A DNA stretch of 64,000 nt from Vibrio sp. BS-M-Sm-2 (GTDB lineage Bacteria; Pseudomonadota; Gammaproteobacteria; Enterobacterales; Vibrionaceae). The notes below the pieces were generated by a model. The model saw nothing but the letters and a program-made list of their open reading frames with translations, did no database searches and had not been told where the DNA came from. The position numbers were made by a program, and so were the translations under genes. The DNA lies in assembly GCF_041504345.1 (NCBI RefSeq), contig NZ_CP167895.1, positions 930,001-994,000 on the forward strand. Reading direction: 5' to 3'. Shown one piece after another: positions 1-7,708 of this stretch. How positions within the stretch are numbered: the first letter of the stretch is position 1; every line of letters starts with the position of its first letter.

Positions 1-1
1 T

Positions 2-82
2 ATCGAATTGCAAGTTAATACTCATGATCGTCAACTTGAACAGTATGGCCGAAAGTATCATCAAGACTTTGATTTCGACTAA
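2..82 (+). CDS. C-terminal end of an unidentified gene (partial)
   Basis: An open frame enters from the left edge and runs 26 codons to a TAA. The visible tail is charged and rich in His, Gln and Asp and ends in DFDFD. The piece is too short to assign a family. It shows only that a plus-strand gene lies to the left of the window. No T-run hairpin follows within the next 260 bases, so its terminator is not obvious. Confidence 0.5.
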   Translation: MELQVNTHDRQLEQYGRKYHQDFDFD

Positions 83-344
83 AGGCTTATACGTTTTAAT
101 TTAATTATACCTCTTATATCGTGAGTGAAAATTTGAGTAAATAAAATTAGAACACTAATTAATTTATAAAAAGATGAAATCTGTGAGCTTAGAGATTGTT
201 TATAACCTAACTCGAAGTTAGAGTGATGAACCTTGTTATCAAGTTGTTAAATCTTCACAGATCTAGTTTAAACACTCTAATAAAAAAGTGGCGCAAAGCT
301 ACTGAAATTTAAACCAATAACGAAAACATAAAGGATTCTGGAAT

Positions 345-782
345 ATGAATATGCAAACCAATGCAGCGACATTCGTGCTGGAAAACCAAGTCGACACCGC
401 CTTTTTACAGTCTTTTAGTGATGCGTGGAATAACCATGATATTGAAGCGCTGATGTCTTTCATGACAGAAGACTGTGTATTCCACACGGTGGCAGGCGAA
501 GGCTTGCTTGGAAACACTATCGAAGGGTACGAAGCGGTTCGAAATAGCTTTGAATTGGTTTGGCAGAACTTTCCAGATGCGGCTTGGAGCGATCCTGTCC
601 ACTTTGTGTGCGGTGACCGCGCTGTGAGTGAATCGACGTTTTCTGCGACGAACCCAGATGGCAGCGTCATTGAAGCTCGCATGGTCGACGTGTTTACCCT
701 GAAAGATGGAAAAATCAGCGTAAAAAATGCCTTCCGTAAAACAAGACCTCTTTTAACTCCTAACAACACTCCCAAGAGCTAG
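345..782 (+). CDS. SnoaL-like (NTF2-fold) polyketide cyclase/isomerase-type protein
   Basis: This 145-residue protein has the size and pattern of the SnoaL/NTF2 alpha-beta cone fold: an N-terminal helix with WNNHDIEALMSFMTEDCVFH at about residues 26-45, then alternating strands and a C-terminal region ending in FTLKDGKISV. The family includes isomerases, cyclases, dehydratases and small binding proteins, so the reaction cannot be read from sequence. AAGGA precedes the ATG at a usable distance. The gene lies 48 bases before an FAD amine-oxidase-type gene and heads a run of six plus-strand genes that includes a TRAP transporter. I infer that it acts on, or shields, a product of that oxidase. 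Confidence 0.75.
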   Translation: MNMQTNAATFVLENQVDTAFLQSFSDAWNNHDIEALMSFMTEDCVFHTVAGEGLLGNTIEGYEAVRNSFELVWQNFPDAAWSDPVHFVCGDRAVSESTFSATNPDGSVIEARMVDVFTLKDGKISVKNAFRKTRPLLTPNNTPKS

Positions 783-830
783 ACACGAAACCACAACCCG
801 TTCACGTGTTATGACTAGGAGAGTCGAATT

Positions 831-2279
831 ATGAGTTTAGTAATGGAACAACCGGCAGCCGATGTGCCGCCAAAGGTGAAAAGCACCCAAGCAAAAGATA
901 AATACGATCCAAAATACGATCCACTTAAAGACAAGAGCCCAGGTCACGGTAAGGAATATGCCCCGACTTATTGGGTAGATACCGCAGGCGCACCACCTGA
1001 AGATGATGGCCCAATCACGTCAGACATGGATGTCGATGTGGCAATAATCGGTTCAGGCTACACAGGCCTAAGTACCGCGATACACCTTGCTGAAATGTAC
1101 GGCATTAAAGCGACTGTGATTGAAGCTAACCGTATGAGTTGGGGCTGCAGTACCCGAAATGGTGGTCAGGCACAGTGTGCTTCTGGGCGTTTAAAGCGTT
1201 CCCAGTGGGTTGAACGCTGGGGCCTAGAAACGGCGCTAAAAATGCACCGCGAGTGTGTGGATGGCATGGAAACGTTCAAGTCACTAATCAAAGACATCGA
1301 TTGTGACCCACAACCGGGTGGTCACCTATATGTGGCTCACCGTCCAAAAGTGATGGCAACGCTTGAGAAAGAAGCCAAGTTGCTGCGTGACACGTTCGAT
1401 TACGATGCGCAGATCTTAGATGCGGAAACTGTAAAGCGTGATTACGTTGGTGACCAAGAAGCGGCAGGCGCGATGCATGAACCAGAAGGGATTGGTATTC
1501 ATGCAGGGAAACTGGCGTTTGGTTACCTAAGAAAGGCGCGAGCACTCGGCGTTAAAGTTCACCCATCTAGCCCAGTTATGGGTTGGGAAACTCGTGGCGG
1601 TGTGCATTACCTGAAAACGCCAGGTGGTGTTGTGAAGGCGCGTTCTGTTGGTGTTTGTACTGGTGGGTATACCAGCCAAGGTTTGCATTCCGAGCTTAAG
1701 AACCGCTTGTTACCAGTGCTTTCTAACTCGATGGTGACACGTCCGTTAACTCAAGACGAAATCGCCGAGTGTAACTTCAAAACCAATCAAGTGATTACTG
1801 ATACTCGAATTCTGCGCCACTACTACCGTTTGTTACCGGATAACCGAGTACAAATTGGTACACGCAGTGCCATCAGTGGCAAGAACGCCCCCGAAAAGAA
1901 ATATGAAGACATGTTGAGAGCCGATCTTACTCGAAAGTTCCCGTCTCTCGATCAGATCAAAATCGACTATTCATGGTGGGGCTGGGTGGATGTCAGCCAC
2001 GACATGATGCCGAGAATTTATCAGCCGAATCCAAAACAATCCATCTTCTACGCACTGGGATATGGCGGTAATGGTGTGATGTATTCCGCTCAAGCAGGTA
2101 AACGCCTTGCTCAGTGGATCGCAGGTGAAGGTCACAAGCTCGACCTACCAATATTTGAATCAAAACTTCCGTTCCCCAACGTGAGGGAAGTGGTGGAATC
2201 AGAGATGTTTGCACCGTTTCGAAGAATGGGGCAACGGTTCCTTTATCAGTGGTATTCGTTAAAGGATGAAAGGCTGTAA
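831..2279 (+). CDS. FAD-dependent oxidoreductase, DAO family (PuuB/glycine-oxidase-like)
   Basis: The 482-residue protein carries the Rossmann dinucleotide motif GSGYTGLSTAIHLAE (Gly74, Gly76, Gly79), an acidic residue ending the second strand (Glu98) and STRNGGQ at about 107-113, the pattern seen in gamma-glutamylputrescine oxidase-like DAO enzymes. The C-terminal GYGGNGVMYS is the second FAD-contact region. Such flavoenzymes oxidise secondary or primary amines to imines with release of hydrogen peroxide. The roughly 65-residue N-terminal extension, rich in Lys, Asp and Pro, is longer than in typical members. AGGAG sits just before the ATG. The substrate is unknown; the TRAP transporter directly downstream suggests it is imported from outside. 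Confidence 0.85.
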   Translation: MSLVMEQPAADVPPKVKSTQAKDKYDPKYDPLKDKSPGHGKEYAPTYWVDTAGAPPEDDGPITSDMDVDVAIIGSGYTGLSTAIHLAEMYGIKATVIEANRMSWGCSTRNGGQAQCASGRLKRSQWVERWGLETALKMHRECVDGMETFKSLIKDIDCDPQPGGHLYVAHRPKVMATLEKEAKLLRDTFDYDAQILDAETVKRDYVGDQEAAGAMHEPEGIGIHAGKLAFGYLRKARALGVKVHPSSPVMGWETRGGVHYLKTPGGVVKARSVGVCTGGYTSQGLHSELKNRLLPVLSNSMVTRPLTQDEIAECNFKTNQVITDTRILRHYYRLLPDNRVQIGTRSAISGKNAPEKKYEDMLRADLTRKFPSLDQIKIDYSWWGWVDVSHDMMPRIYQPNPKQSIFYALGYGGNGVMYSAQAGKRLAQWIAGEGHKLDLPIFESKLPFPNVREVVESEMFAPFRRMGQRFLYQWYSLKDERL

Positions 2280-2396
2280 CTACCCGAACATTGTTTCCAA
2301 AATAGGGAAATAGAACTACGACCAGGAAAGTTGTACCAGGTCACCTTGTGAGCAAAGTACAGGCAGGAAGTCTGTATGATAGGAAAGGTTAAGACT

Positions 2397-3398
2397 ATGA
2401 AATTGATTAAAAATAAAATTATTGCTGGTGTCACTATTGTAGCAACAGCGGTGTTATCTCATACCGCGGCAGCAGCGAATTTTAAAATGGCTATCGGCGA
2501 TGCTGCTGGTGGTACGCAGTGGGAACTAGCGACCTCATTCTCTGAACTGATGGAGCAAAAAACAGACGGTAAAGTGAAAATCGATCTGTTCCCGAACGGC
2601 CAATTAGGCAACGAGCAAGACACCGTAAACGATGCGGCAATCGGTCTTCTAGACTTCTCTGTACTGGCGATCAACAACGTGACGCCTTTCTCCCCAACCG
2701 TCGGTCTATTGACCATGCCTTACGTGATTCAAAGCGCAGAAGAAGCAGTGCTACTGACTCAAGGCCAAGTAGGCCAAGACTTAGTCGATAACACGATTCG
2801 TGATGCTGGTGTTCGTATTGTCGGTTGGGCTTATTCTGGTTTTAGGGTTTTGACTAACTCGAAAAAGCCCGTCGCTTCACCAGAGGATCTAAAAGGGCTC
2901 GTGATTCGTGTTCCTCGTAACGAAATCATGATTGCTTCTTACCAAGCATGGGGTGTAAACCCAACACCAATGGCGTGGTCTGAGACTTTCACTGGCCTGC
3001 AGCAAGGCGTGGTAGATGGACAAGATAACCCTTACATCACAGTGCACGCGATGAAGTTCAACGAAGTACAAAAGTACGTGACCAACATTCGCTACATTTT
3101 CTCTCTAGAACCTCTAATCGTGAGTGAAACGGTCTTCCAACAACAGACACCTGAAATGCAAAAGATCATCCTTGAAGCAGGTCAGGAAGCGACAGAGCAC
3201 AGCTTTGCTTATCTAGAAAACACAGAAAACAAGATTCGCGAAGAGCTACAAGCGAAAGGCATGGTATTCACAGACCCAGCAGACAACGAGCAAGAGTGGA
3301 TAAGCAAGGTGACTAAGTCAGTTTGGCCTAAGTTCTACTCAAGCATTGGAGGCAAAGATAAGCTAGACGACGTTCTTGAATTACTTGGTAGAAAGTAA
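2397..3398 (+). CDS. dctP: TRAP transporter substrate-binding protein, DctP family
   Basis: This 333-residue periplasmic protein starts with a clear signal peptide (MKLIKNKI, a hydrophobic stretch, then a cut near AAA-ANF). The start at this ATG is preferred over one seven codons upstream because AGGAAAGG lies just before it. The body has the DctP pattern: FPNGQLGNEQDTV, then RVPRNEIMIASYQAWG, where the Arg normally binds the ligand carboxylate, and WSETFTGLQQGVVDGQDNP. It would deliver an organic anion to the membrane pair encoded next. The gap of 164 bases before dctQ holds a large stem-loop, described separately. The ligand is not identified. Confidence 0.92.
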   Translation: MKLIKNKIIAGVTIVATAVLSHTAAAANFKMAIGDAAGGTQWELATSFSELMEQKTDGKVKIDLFPNGQLGNEQDTVNDAAIGLLDFSVLAINNVTPFSPTVGLLTMPYVIQSAEEAVLLTQGQVGQDLVDNTIRDAGVRIVGWAYSGFRVLTNSKKPVASPEDLKGLVIRVPRNEIMIASYQAWGVNPTPMAWSETFTGLQQGVVDGQDNPYITVHAMKFNEVQKYVTNIRYIFSLEPLIVSETVFQQQTPEMQKIILEAGQEATEHSFAYLENTENKIREELQAKGMVFTDPADNEQEWISKVTKSVWPKFYSSIGGKDKLDDVLELLGRK

Positions 3399-3410
3399 CG
3401 ATTAGATTCG

Positions 3411-3466
3411 CCCTATCTGCTGTTCTGCGCTACTTAATCACCTAGCGATAGAACAGTGAGATAGGG
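3411..3466 (+). promoter_or_regulatory. Large three-part stem-loop between dctP and dctQ
   Basis: Three nested stems are visible: CCCTATCT (3411-3418) with AGATAGGG (3459-3466), TGTTCT (3421-3426) with AGAACA (3450-3455), and CGCTA (3428-3432) with TAGCG (3443-3447). No T run follows, so it does not look like a full terminator. In operons of this kind an internal hairpin often protects the upstream mRNA or lowers expression of the membrane genes relative to the binding protein. That role is inferred. Confidence 0.7.
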
Positions 3467-3562
3467 CATTTACATGGCTGTACTCGTTGATCTGTTCTGT
3501 ACCTGATCTTTTTAGGACCGTGAGCGACTGGTTGTCATGTGGAAATCAACATTGGAGGTTAT

Positions 3563-4105
3563 ATGTCAGTCGCTAAAACAATAAAAAAGCATTTAAACAA
3601 CATTGAGGAATATATATGTTGTCTGCTGCTCGCAAGCTTTGTCCTATTGCTGTTCACACAAATCCTTACTCGTCAGTTCTTTGATTACTCTATCCCTTGG
3701 GGGGATGAGGTCGCTACTTACATGTTCGTTTGGTTTGCTTATCTAGGGGCTGTTGTGGCTGCCAAGATGTCGGCGCATAACCGAGTGAGCTTCCACTTCA
3801 AATTCTTTCCGCCAATCGTGCAGACCGTGAGTGAAACCATCGCTGACTTCTTATGGCTCTGTTTCAACGGCTACTTCGTTTACCTCAGCTACGACTTCGT
3901 GTTCAACAAAATGAATCTGTTTTGGAAGTCTCAAACCACAGGTATCCCAATGAAGTACTTCTACATGATTTTACCTATCGCGTTTTCACTGATGATGATT
4001 CGAATTATCTGGAACAACTATGAGCGTTTATTCAAAGGCGCAACCAACGAAGATCCAGAAGTCAAAGAGCTGCGCAAAATGACGGCACAAAAGTCTGCGC
4101 AATAG
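3563..4105 (+). CDS. dctQ: TRAP transporter small permease, DctQ family
   Basis: The 180-residue protein has four hydrophobic segments, the normal DctQ topology, and the family pattern around FFDYSIPWGDEVATYMFVW in the first half. It pairs with DctM in the inner membrane and is needed for sodium-driven uptake. A GTG eight codons upstream is in frame, but TTGGAGG lies at proper distance from this ATG, so this start is chosen. The C-terminus is charged and cytoplasmic. The gene is followed by dctM after 37 bases. Confidence 0.9.
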   Translation: MSVAKTIKKHLNNIEEYICCLLLASFVLLLFTQILTRQFFDYSIPWGDEVATYMFVWFAYLGAVVAAKMSAHNRVSFHFKFFPPIVQTVSETIADFLWLCFNGYFVYLSYDFVFNKMNLFWKSQTTGIPMKYFYMILPIAFSLMMIRIIWNNYERLFKGATNEDPEVKELRKMTAQKSAQ

Positions 4106-4142
4106 TCATCACAGAGAATAGTCGTAATAGAGAGATGTAATA

Positions 4143-5483
4143 ATGGAATCCTATTTAACTCTAATTTTATTTGGTGGCTTTTTAACGCTGTTAATCCTAG
4201 GCGCACCAATCACAGTATCACTGGCCGGCGCTTCGATGGCGGCCTATATGTTGCTCGATAAAAATCCCATCGCTTTAGTACAAATCGCGTTTACCTCGGT
4301 GGGTAACTTCCCATTAATGGCGCTGCCAGCCTTTGTTCTTGCGGGCGCATTGATGGAGGCAGCGGGTATCTCCAAACGTCTGGTCGATATCGCCGAAAGC
4401 CTAGCTGGGCCCGTAACTGGCGGGCTTGGCGCGGCAACGGTAATGGCGTGTCTTTTCTTTGGTGCTATCTCGGGTTCAGGCCCAGCAACTACCGCCGCGG
4501 TAGGCATGCTAATGGTGCCCGCGATGGTGAAGCGTGACTATGATAAGAGCTACGCATCGGCTGTTACGGCTGCATCCGGTGGCTTGGGAATTATCATCCC
4601 GCCATCCATTCCTTTGGTTATCTTTGGTATCTCTGCAATGGGCTTAATGGCGCCACCGGAAGCCATCGCTCAACACGGCCAGTTTGCTTCTTTATCGATT
4701 CCAAAGCTGTTTGTTGCTGGTGTTGTACCGGGCTTTATCATGGCGTCTACACTGGTGGTGACCAACTACTTCATTGCTAAGCGCGAAGGCTATAAAGGGC
4801 TGACCGAAACGTGGTCATTTGGCGATGTAAGGCATTACTTACGTCGCGGGTTATGGTCGATATTGGCGCCGTTCTTGATTCTTGGCGGTATCTACAGCGG
4901 CATGTTCACACCAACAGAATCAGCGGTTGTGGCGATTTTCTATTCGCTGTTTGTGGGTGTGTTTATCCACCGAGAGTTATCGTTCAAAAGCGTGATGAAA
5001 TCTCTATCAACCACGACGTGGATCACCGGACGCGTATTGTTAATCCTCTTTGCTGCCACCGTGTTTGGACGCTTGTTGATTGAGCAAAAAATCCCAGTTG
5101 TTGTGGCGGAATCACTACTCAGTTTCACCGACAACATGTACATGGTGTGGGCTCTGACGATTACCTTGCTGCTGTTCATCGGCATGTTTATGGAAACTTT
5201 AGCGGCAATCATGATCATTGTGCCAGTGCTGCTACCAATTATGTACATGCTGGGTGCTGATCCTACTCACGTGGGCATCGTGGTGGTGTGTACCCTATCG
5301 ATAGGCTTTGCAACGCCGCCGCTCGGCGAAAATATCTTTGTCGCCTCGGGGATAGGGGGCTCCACGGTTGAGCAGATCACCGCGAAGATCCATCCCTTTG
5401 TTCTTGCTTCTGTTGTGGGTGTTTTCGTTATCGCTTTCTTCCCACAAATCACGCTTTGGCTACCGTCTTTAGTCGGCTATTAG
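4143..5483 (+). CDS. dctM: TRAP transporter large permease, DctM family
   Basis: At 446 residues with about twelve membrane segments this is a full-length DctM, the transport channel of the TRAP system. Family motifs include FFGAISGSGPATTAAVG, ASGGLGIIIPPSIPLVIFG and FATPPLGENIFVASG, regions that line the substrate and sodium pathway. It forms the membrane complex with the DctQ protein upstream and takes substrate from the DctP protein. The next gene starts only 11 bases after its stop, so a secreted Cache protein is probably co-transcribed. Confidence 0.93.
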   Translation: MESYLTLILFGGFLTLLILGAPITVSLAGASMAAYMLLDKNPIALVQIAFTSVGNFPLMALPAFVLAGALMEAAGISKRLVDIAESLAGPVTGGLGAATVMACLFFGAISGSGPATTAAVGMLMVPAMVKRDYDKSYASAVTAASGGLGIIIPPSIPLVIFGISAMGLMAPPEAIAQHGQFASLSIPKLFVAGVVPGFIMASTLVVTNYFIAKREGYKGLTETWSFGDVRHYLRRGLWSILAPFLILGGIYSGMFTPTESAVVAIFYSLFVGVFIHRELSFKSVMKSLSTTTWITGRVLLILFAATVFGRLLIEQKIPVVVAESLLSFTDNMYMVWALTITLLLFIGMFMETLAAIMIIVPVLLPIMYMLGADPTHVGIVVVCTLSIGFATPPLGENIFVASGIGGSTVEQITAKIHPFVLASVVGVFVIAFFPQITLWLPSLVGY

Positions 5484-5494
5484 GAGAGATAACC

Positions 5495-6415
5495 ATGAAT
5501 TTATCCAGAATAATCCTCATTGGGTGTGCCGTGTTTGCTGTAGTGAGTGGCATTAGTTTACGTGCCGAACATTCTGAAACAGAGAAAGAAGCCAAGCCTG
5601 TAAACGTGCTCGATATTTCTGAACCACATGTTGTCAGTAAGGCTGAAAGAAGAGCTAAAACTTTGCTGGCGAAGGCAGTAGTCCACGTTCAAAAAGAGGG
5701 GGATGATAGCGTTAAAGATTTCATGAGTGACTCTGAATATATCGATGGGGAGCTATATGTGTTTGCTTTGGGCATTGATGGTCAATTCCTTGCCAGTGGC
5801 GGGTCGTCTATGGTGTTGGTTGGTGACAGTGTTTTAGATACGCAAGATGTTTACGGTAATCCTTTTTTCCGTGAAATGATCACCAAAGCGGTACACAACG
5901 GTTTTGGTGAAGTGAAGTATCACTGGACGAACCCGACCGATCGCATGGGTGAGCCGAAAACGACTTTCTTTGAGCGTGTGGGCGATGTAATTGTCGCTGT
6001 CGGTTATTACCCAGAGCGTTCCAGTGCGGCCGAGGCTAAGAACCTACTGGCGAGAGCGATGACTGCAATTGTAGAGTCGGAGCAACAAAGCCTTGCCGAG
6101 TTTAATGACGCTGAAGGCAGCTTTGTGGAAGGGGATTTATATGTGTTTGTGATGGATATGAACTCTGGAAAGCTGCTTGCACACGGTGTTTCTCCTGAAC
6201 TTATCGGTCGATCACACAGCGAGATCCTAAGTCCAGACGATAAACCGATTCTTACTGAGATGTTGAATCTCGCGAAGGAAAACGGCCGAGGTGTTTACAC
6301 CTATCGATGGTTGAATCCGCTGTCGAGTAAAGTCGAAACCAAGCACACTTACTATCGTGTTATCGACAATAAGTTGGTTGGGGTTGGTTATTACACAAAT
6401 TCAAACAAGACGTAA
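5495..6415 (+). CDS. Secreted protein with two Cache domains
   Basis: The 306-residue protein begins with a signal sequence (MNLSRIILIGCAVFAVVSG) and contains two similar halves, each with a helix followed by a Cache core: GELYVFALGIDGQFLASG near residue 85 and GDLYVFVMDMNSGKLLAHG near residue 215, each ending in a YHW/YRW-NP segment and a GVGYY-type strand. There is no kinase, HAMP or methyl-accepting domain, so it is a free periplasmic ligand-binding protein. AGGAGAG before this ATG favours it over a TTG 13 codons upstream inside dctM. I infer that it senses or buffers the ligand of the adjacent TRAP system. Confidence 0.85.
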   Translation: MNLSRIILIGCAVFAVVSGISLRAEHSETEKEAKPVNVLDISEPHVVSKAERRAKTLLAKAVVHVQKEGDDSVKDFMSDSEYIDGELYVFALGIDGQFLASGGSSMVLVGDSVLDTQDVYGNPFFREMITKAVHNGFGEVKYHWTNPTDRMGEPKTTFFERVGDVIVAVGYYPERSSAAEAKNLLARAMTAIVESEQQSLAEFNDAEGSFVEGDLYVFVMDMNSGKLLAHGVSPELIGRSHSEILSPDDKPILTEMLNLAKENGRGVYTYRWLNPLSSKVETKHTYYRVIDNKLVGVGYYTNSNKT

Positions 6416-6502
6416 AAGTGTTTCTTCGGAGCTCTCAACCCAGTTAGATAAAGGGCTGGGGGCTAAAATTGCCTGTTTGTGTAAAAAAGCAATTTAGTAA
6501 AA

Positions 6503-6532
6503 TTCACACTGTGAAATTTTTGTTGTGAAATT
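6503..6532. promoter_or_regulatory. Operator-like TGTGAA repeats upstream of the 190-residue gene
   Basis: TTCACA and TGTGAA form a perfect dyad around one base (6503-6515), and a second direct copy, TGTGAAATT, begins at 6524. The cluster lies about 120-150 bases before the next start codon, in an AT-rich promoter region. This is a plausible regulator site, but the spacing does not match the CRP consensus and no regulator can be named. Confidence 0.35.
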
Positions 6533-6651
6533 GTTTAAAAAATACAAGTAGTATGAAAAACATGGAAGACACACAGTAAAGAACAAATTTGAACAAGGTC
6601 AATTAGGATTTTTGACCTACCTGAAATTCAGAGCCGTACGAGGGATAGATT

Positions 6652-7224
6652 ATGAATATGCTGACACTAGACAAAACAGAACTTCACAGAAACCATTCAA
6701 CTTTTATTGCTGAAGCTGTCTTTGCCGTCGAAATGGTGAAAGCAGACAAGCAACTCGAAAAGCAGAAGATGGCGAAACAGTTGCTAGATACTCTATTTCC
6801 TCTTGAGTCGGGATCTCACGAAGATGTTGTAAGCTACGAGATTGACTACCGACACGTTCAGGTTTACTTCAAAAATGGTGAACATACAGGTCTGAAACGC
6901 GCTAAACACTTTGTGGCTTACACTGGTGATAAATCTAAGCCTTCAGCAATCCTATTCCGTGATGAAAGCGGTACACACGTTGAAGTGACAATCGGTGCTC
7001 GTAAAGGCACAGGCCGTCTGGAGTTGGTTGATATTCAAGATATCCAATTAGAGACATGCACTACGTTTGGTCAAACTGAGGCTAGCCGCTCTTCTGGTAT
7101 TCGTCACTGGGTGAGTTTAGTGAAAGGCGATGAAAGCGGTCGACCGAACGCTTCAAGTGAAGATAAAGAGTTCACGGCAAAAAATGGCGAAGACTATAAC
7201 CTAGGTTTTTGCTTCGCGATCTAA
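6652..7224 (+). CDS. Conserved-looking hypothetical protein, cytoplasmic
   Basis: I do not recognise this 190-residue protein. It has no signal peptide or membrane segment. The N-terminal third is helical and charged (MVKADKQLEKQKMAKQLL), the middle reads as beta strands (YEIDYRHVQVYFKNGEHTG, then a strand with ILFRDESGTHVEVTIG), and the C-terminal part has CTTFGQTEASRSSGIRHWVS. AGGGATAG precedes the ATG. It stands alone between the TRAP unit and the BCCT gene and is followed by a terminator near 7312. Codon use resembles that of its neighbours. Confidence 0.7.
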   Translation: MNMLTLDKTELHRNHSTFIAEAVFAVEMVKADKQLEKQKMAKQLLDTLFPLESGSHEDVVSYEIDYRHVQVYFKNGEHTGLKRAKHFVAYTGDKSKPSAILFRDESGTHVEVTIGARKGTGRLELVDIQDIQLETCTTFGQTEASRSSGIRHWVSLVKGDESGRPNASSEDKEFTAKNGEDYNLGFCFAI

Positions 7225-7311
7225 TGTGCTGTCTTTGAAATGTGAAGTGCTGCTCTGCTAGACGTAGCACTGACATTTGAATACTGATTTCTCTTTTACC
7301 TTTGGTAATTT

Positions 7312-7338
7312 CCCCGCCCCTATAGCGGGGCTTTTTTA
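7312..7338 (+). terminator. Rho-independent terminator
   Basis: CCCCGC pairs with GCGGGG over a short loop and is followed by CTTTTTTATT, ending the hypothetical gene unit. Confidence 0.85.
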
Positions 7339-7544
7339 TTAGAGCTATAAATAAATTAGGCTATTGTTGATTTTATCTTTAGAAAGTTTGAATGAGATTT
7401 TACAGTGCGTTATTTTTATTTAAAGTGCTGTATTTAAACATTTTTATTTGTTTGTTTAATTCTGTTTTTATTAGCTTAACTATCACTATTAACCTTGGTT
7501 TGGGTGACTATTGAGCTAAAACTCAGTCAAAATGCTTCGTGCTG

Positions 7545-7553
7545 TGCTATAAT
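7545..7553 (+). promoter_or_regulatory. Extended -10 promoter of the BCCT gene
   Basis: TGC-TATAAT is a perfect extended -10 element. The -35 position (about 7525-7530) is poor, as is usual for extended -10 promoters. Transcription from about 7560 gives a leader of roughly 150 bases. Confidence 0.6.
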
Positions 7554-7589
7554 CCGCGGCCTGGGATTGAGCTAGTAAGTCCATTTATC

Positions 7590-7608
7590 ACCACTCGAGG
7601 TGGTTTTT
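7590..7608 (+). promoter_or_regulatory. Small hairpin with T run in the BCCT leader
   Basis: ACCAC (7590-7594) pairs with GTGGT (7600-7604) around TCGAG and is followed by TTTT, about 100 bases before the ATG. It resembles a weak attenuator. The stem is only five pairs, so this is tentative. Confidence 0.35.
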
Positions 7609-7708
7609 ATCACGTTTATTTCGGTGGTATGGCGAGCCAATCAAGTAGTAGTTGGATATGGAGAGCGTCCTTATATTCGTTGATTCGGATATGCGAACAT
7701 CATAATTT

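Larger units (their letters stand above)
7225..7708. other. Gap of 484 bases: terminator, promoter and leader of the BCCT gene
   Basis: The left part holds the terminator of the hypothetical gene, the centre is AT-rich without a convincing ORF, and the right part holds an extended -10 promoter (7545-7553) and a roughly 150-base leader with a small hairpin. No RNA gene family was recognised. Confidence 0.6.

Noticed and set aside
299..775. A 158-residue minus-strand frame over the SnoaL-like gene
   Set aside because: It is a shadow: no ribosome site, Ser-rich low-quality composition and full overlap with a recognisable gene.
7225..7708. Riboswitch or tRNA upstream of the BCCT gene
   Set aside because: No cloverleaf or known riboswitch core could be traced; only a small hairpin with T run was seen.
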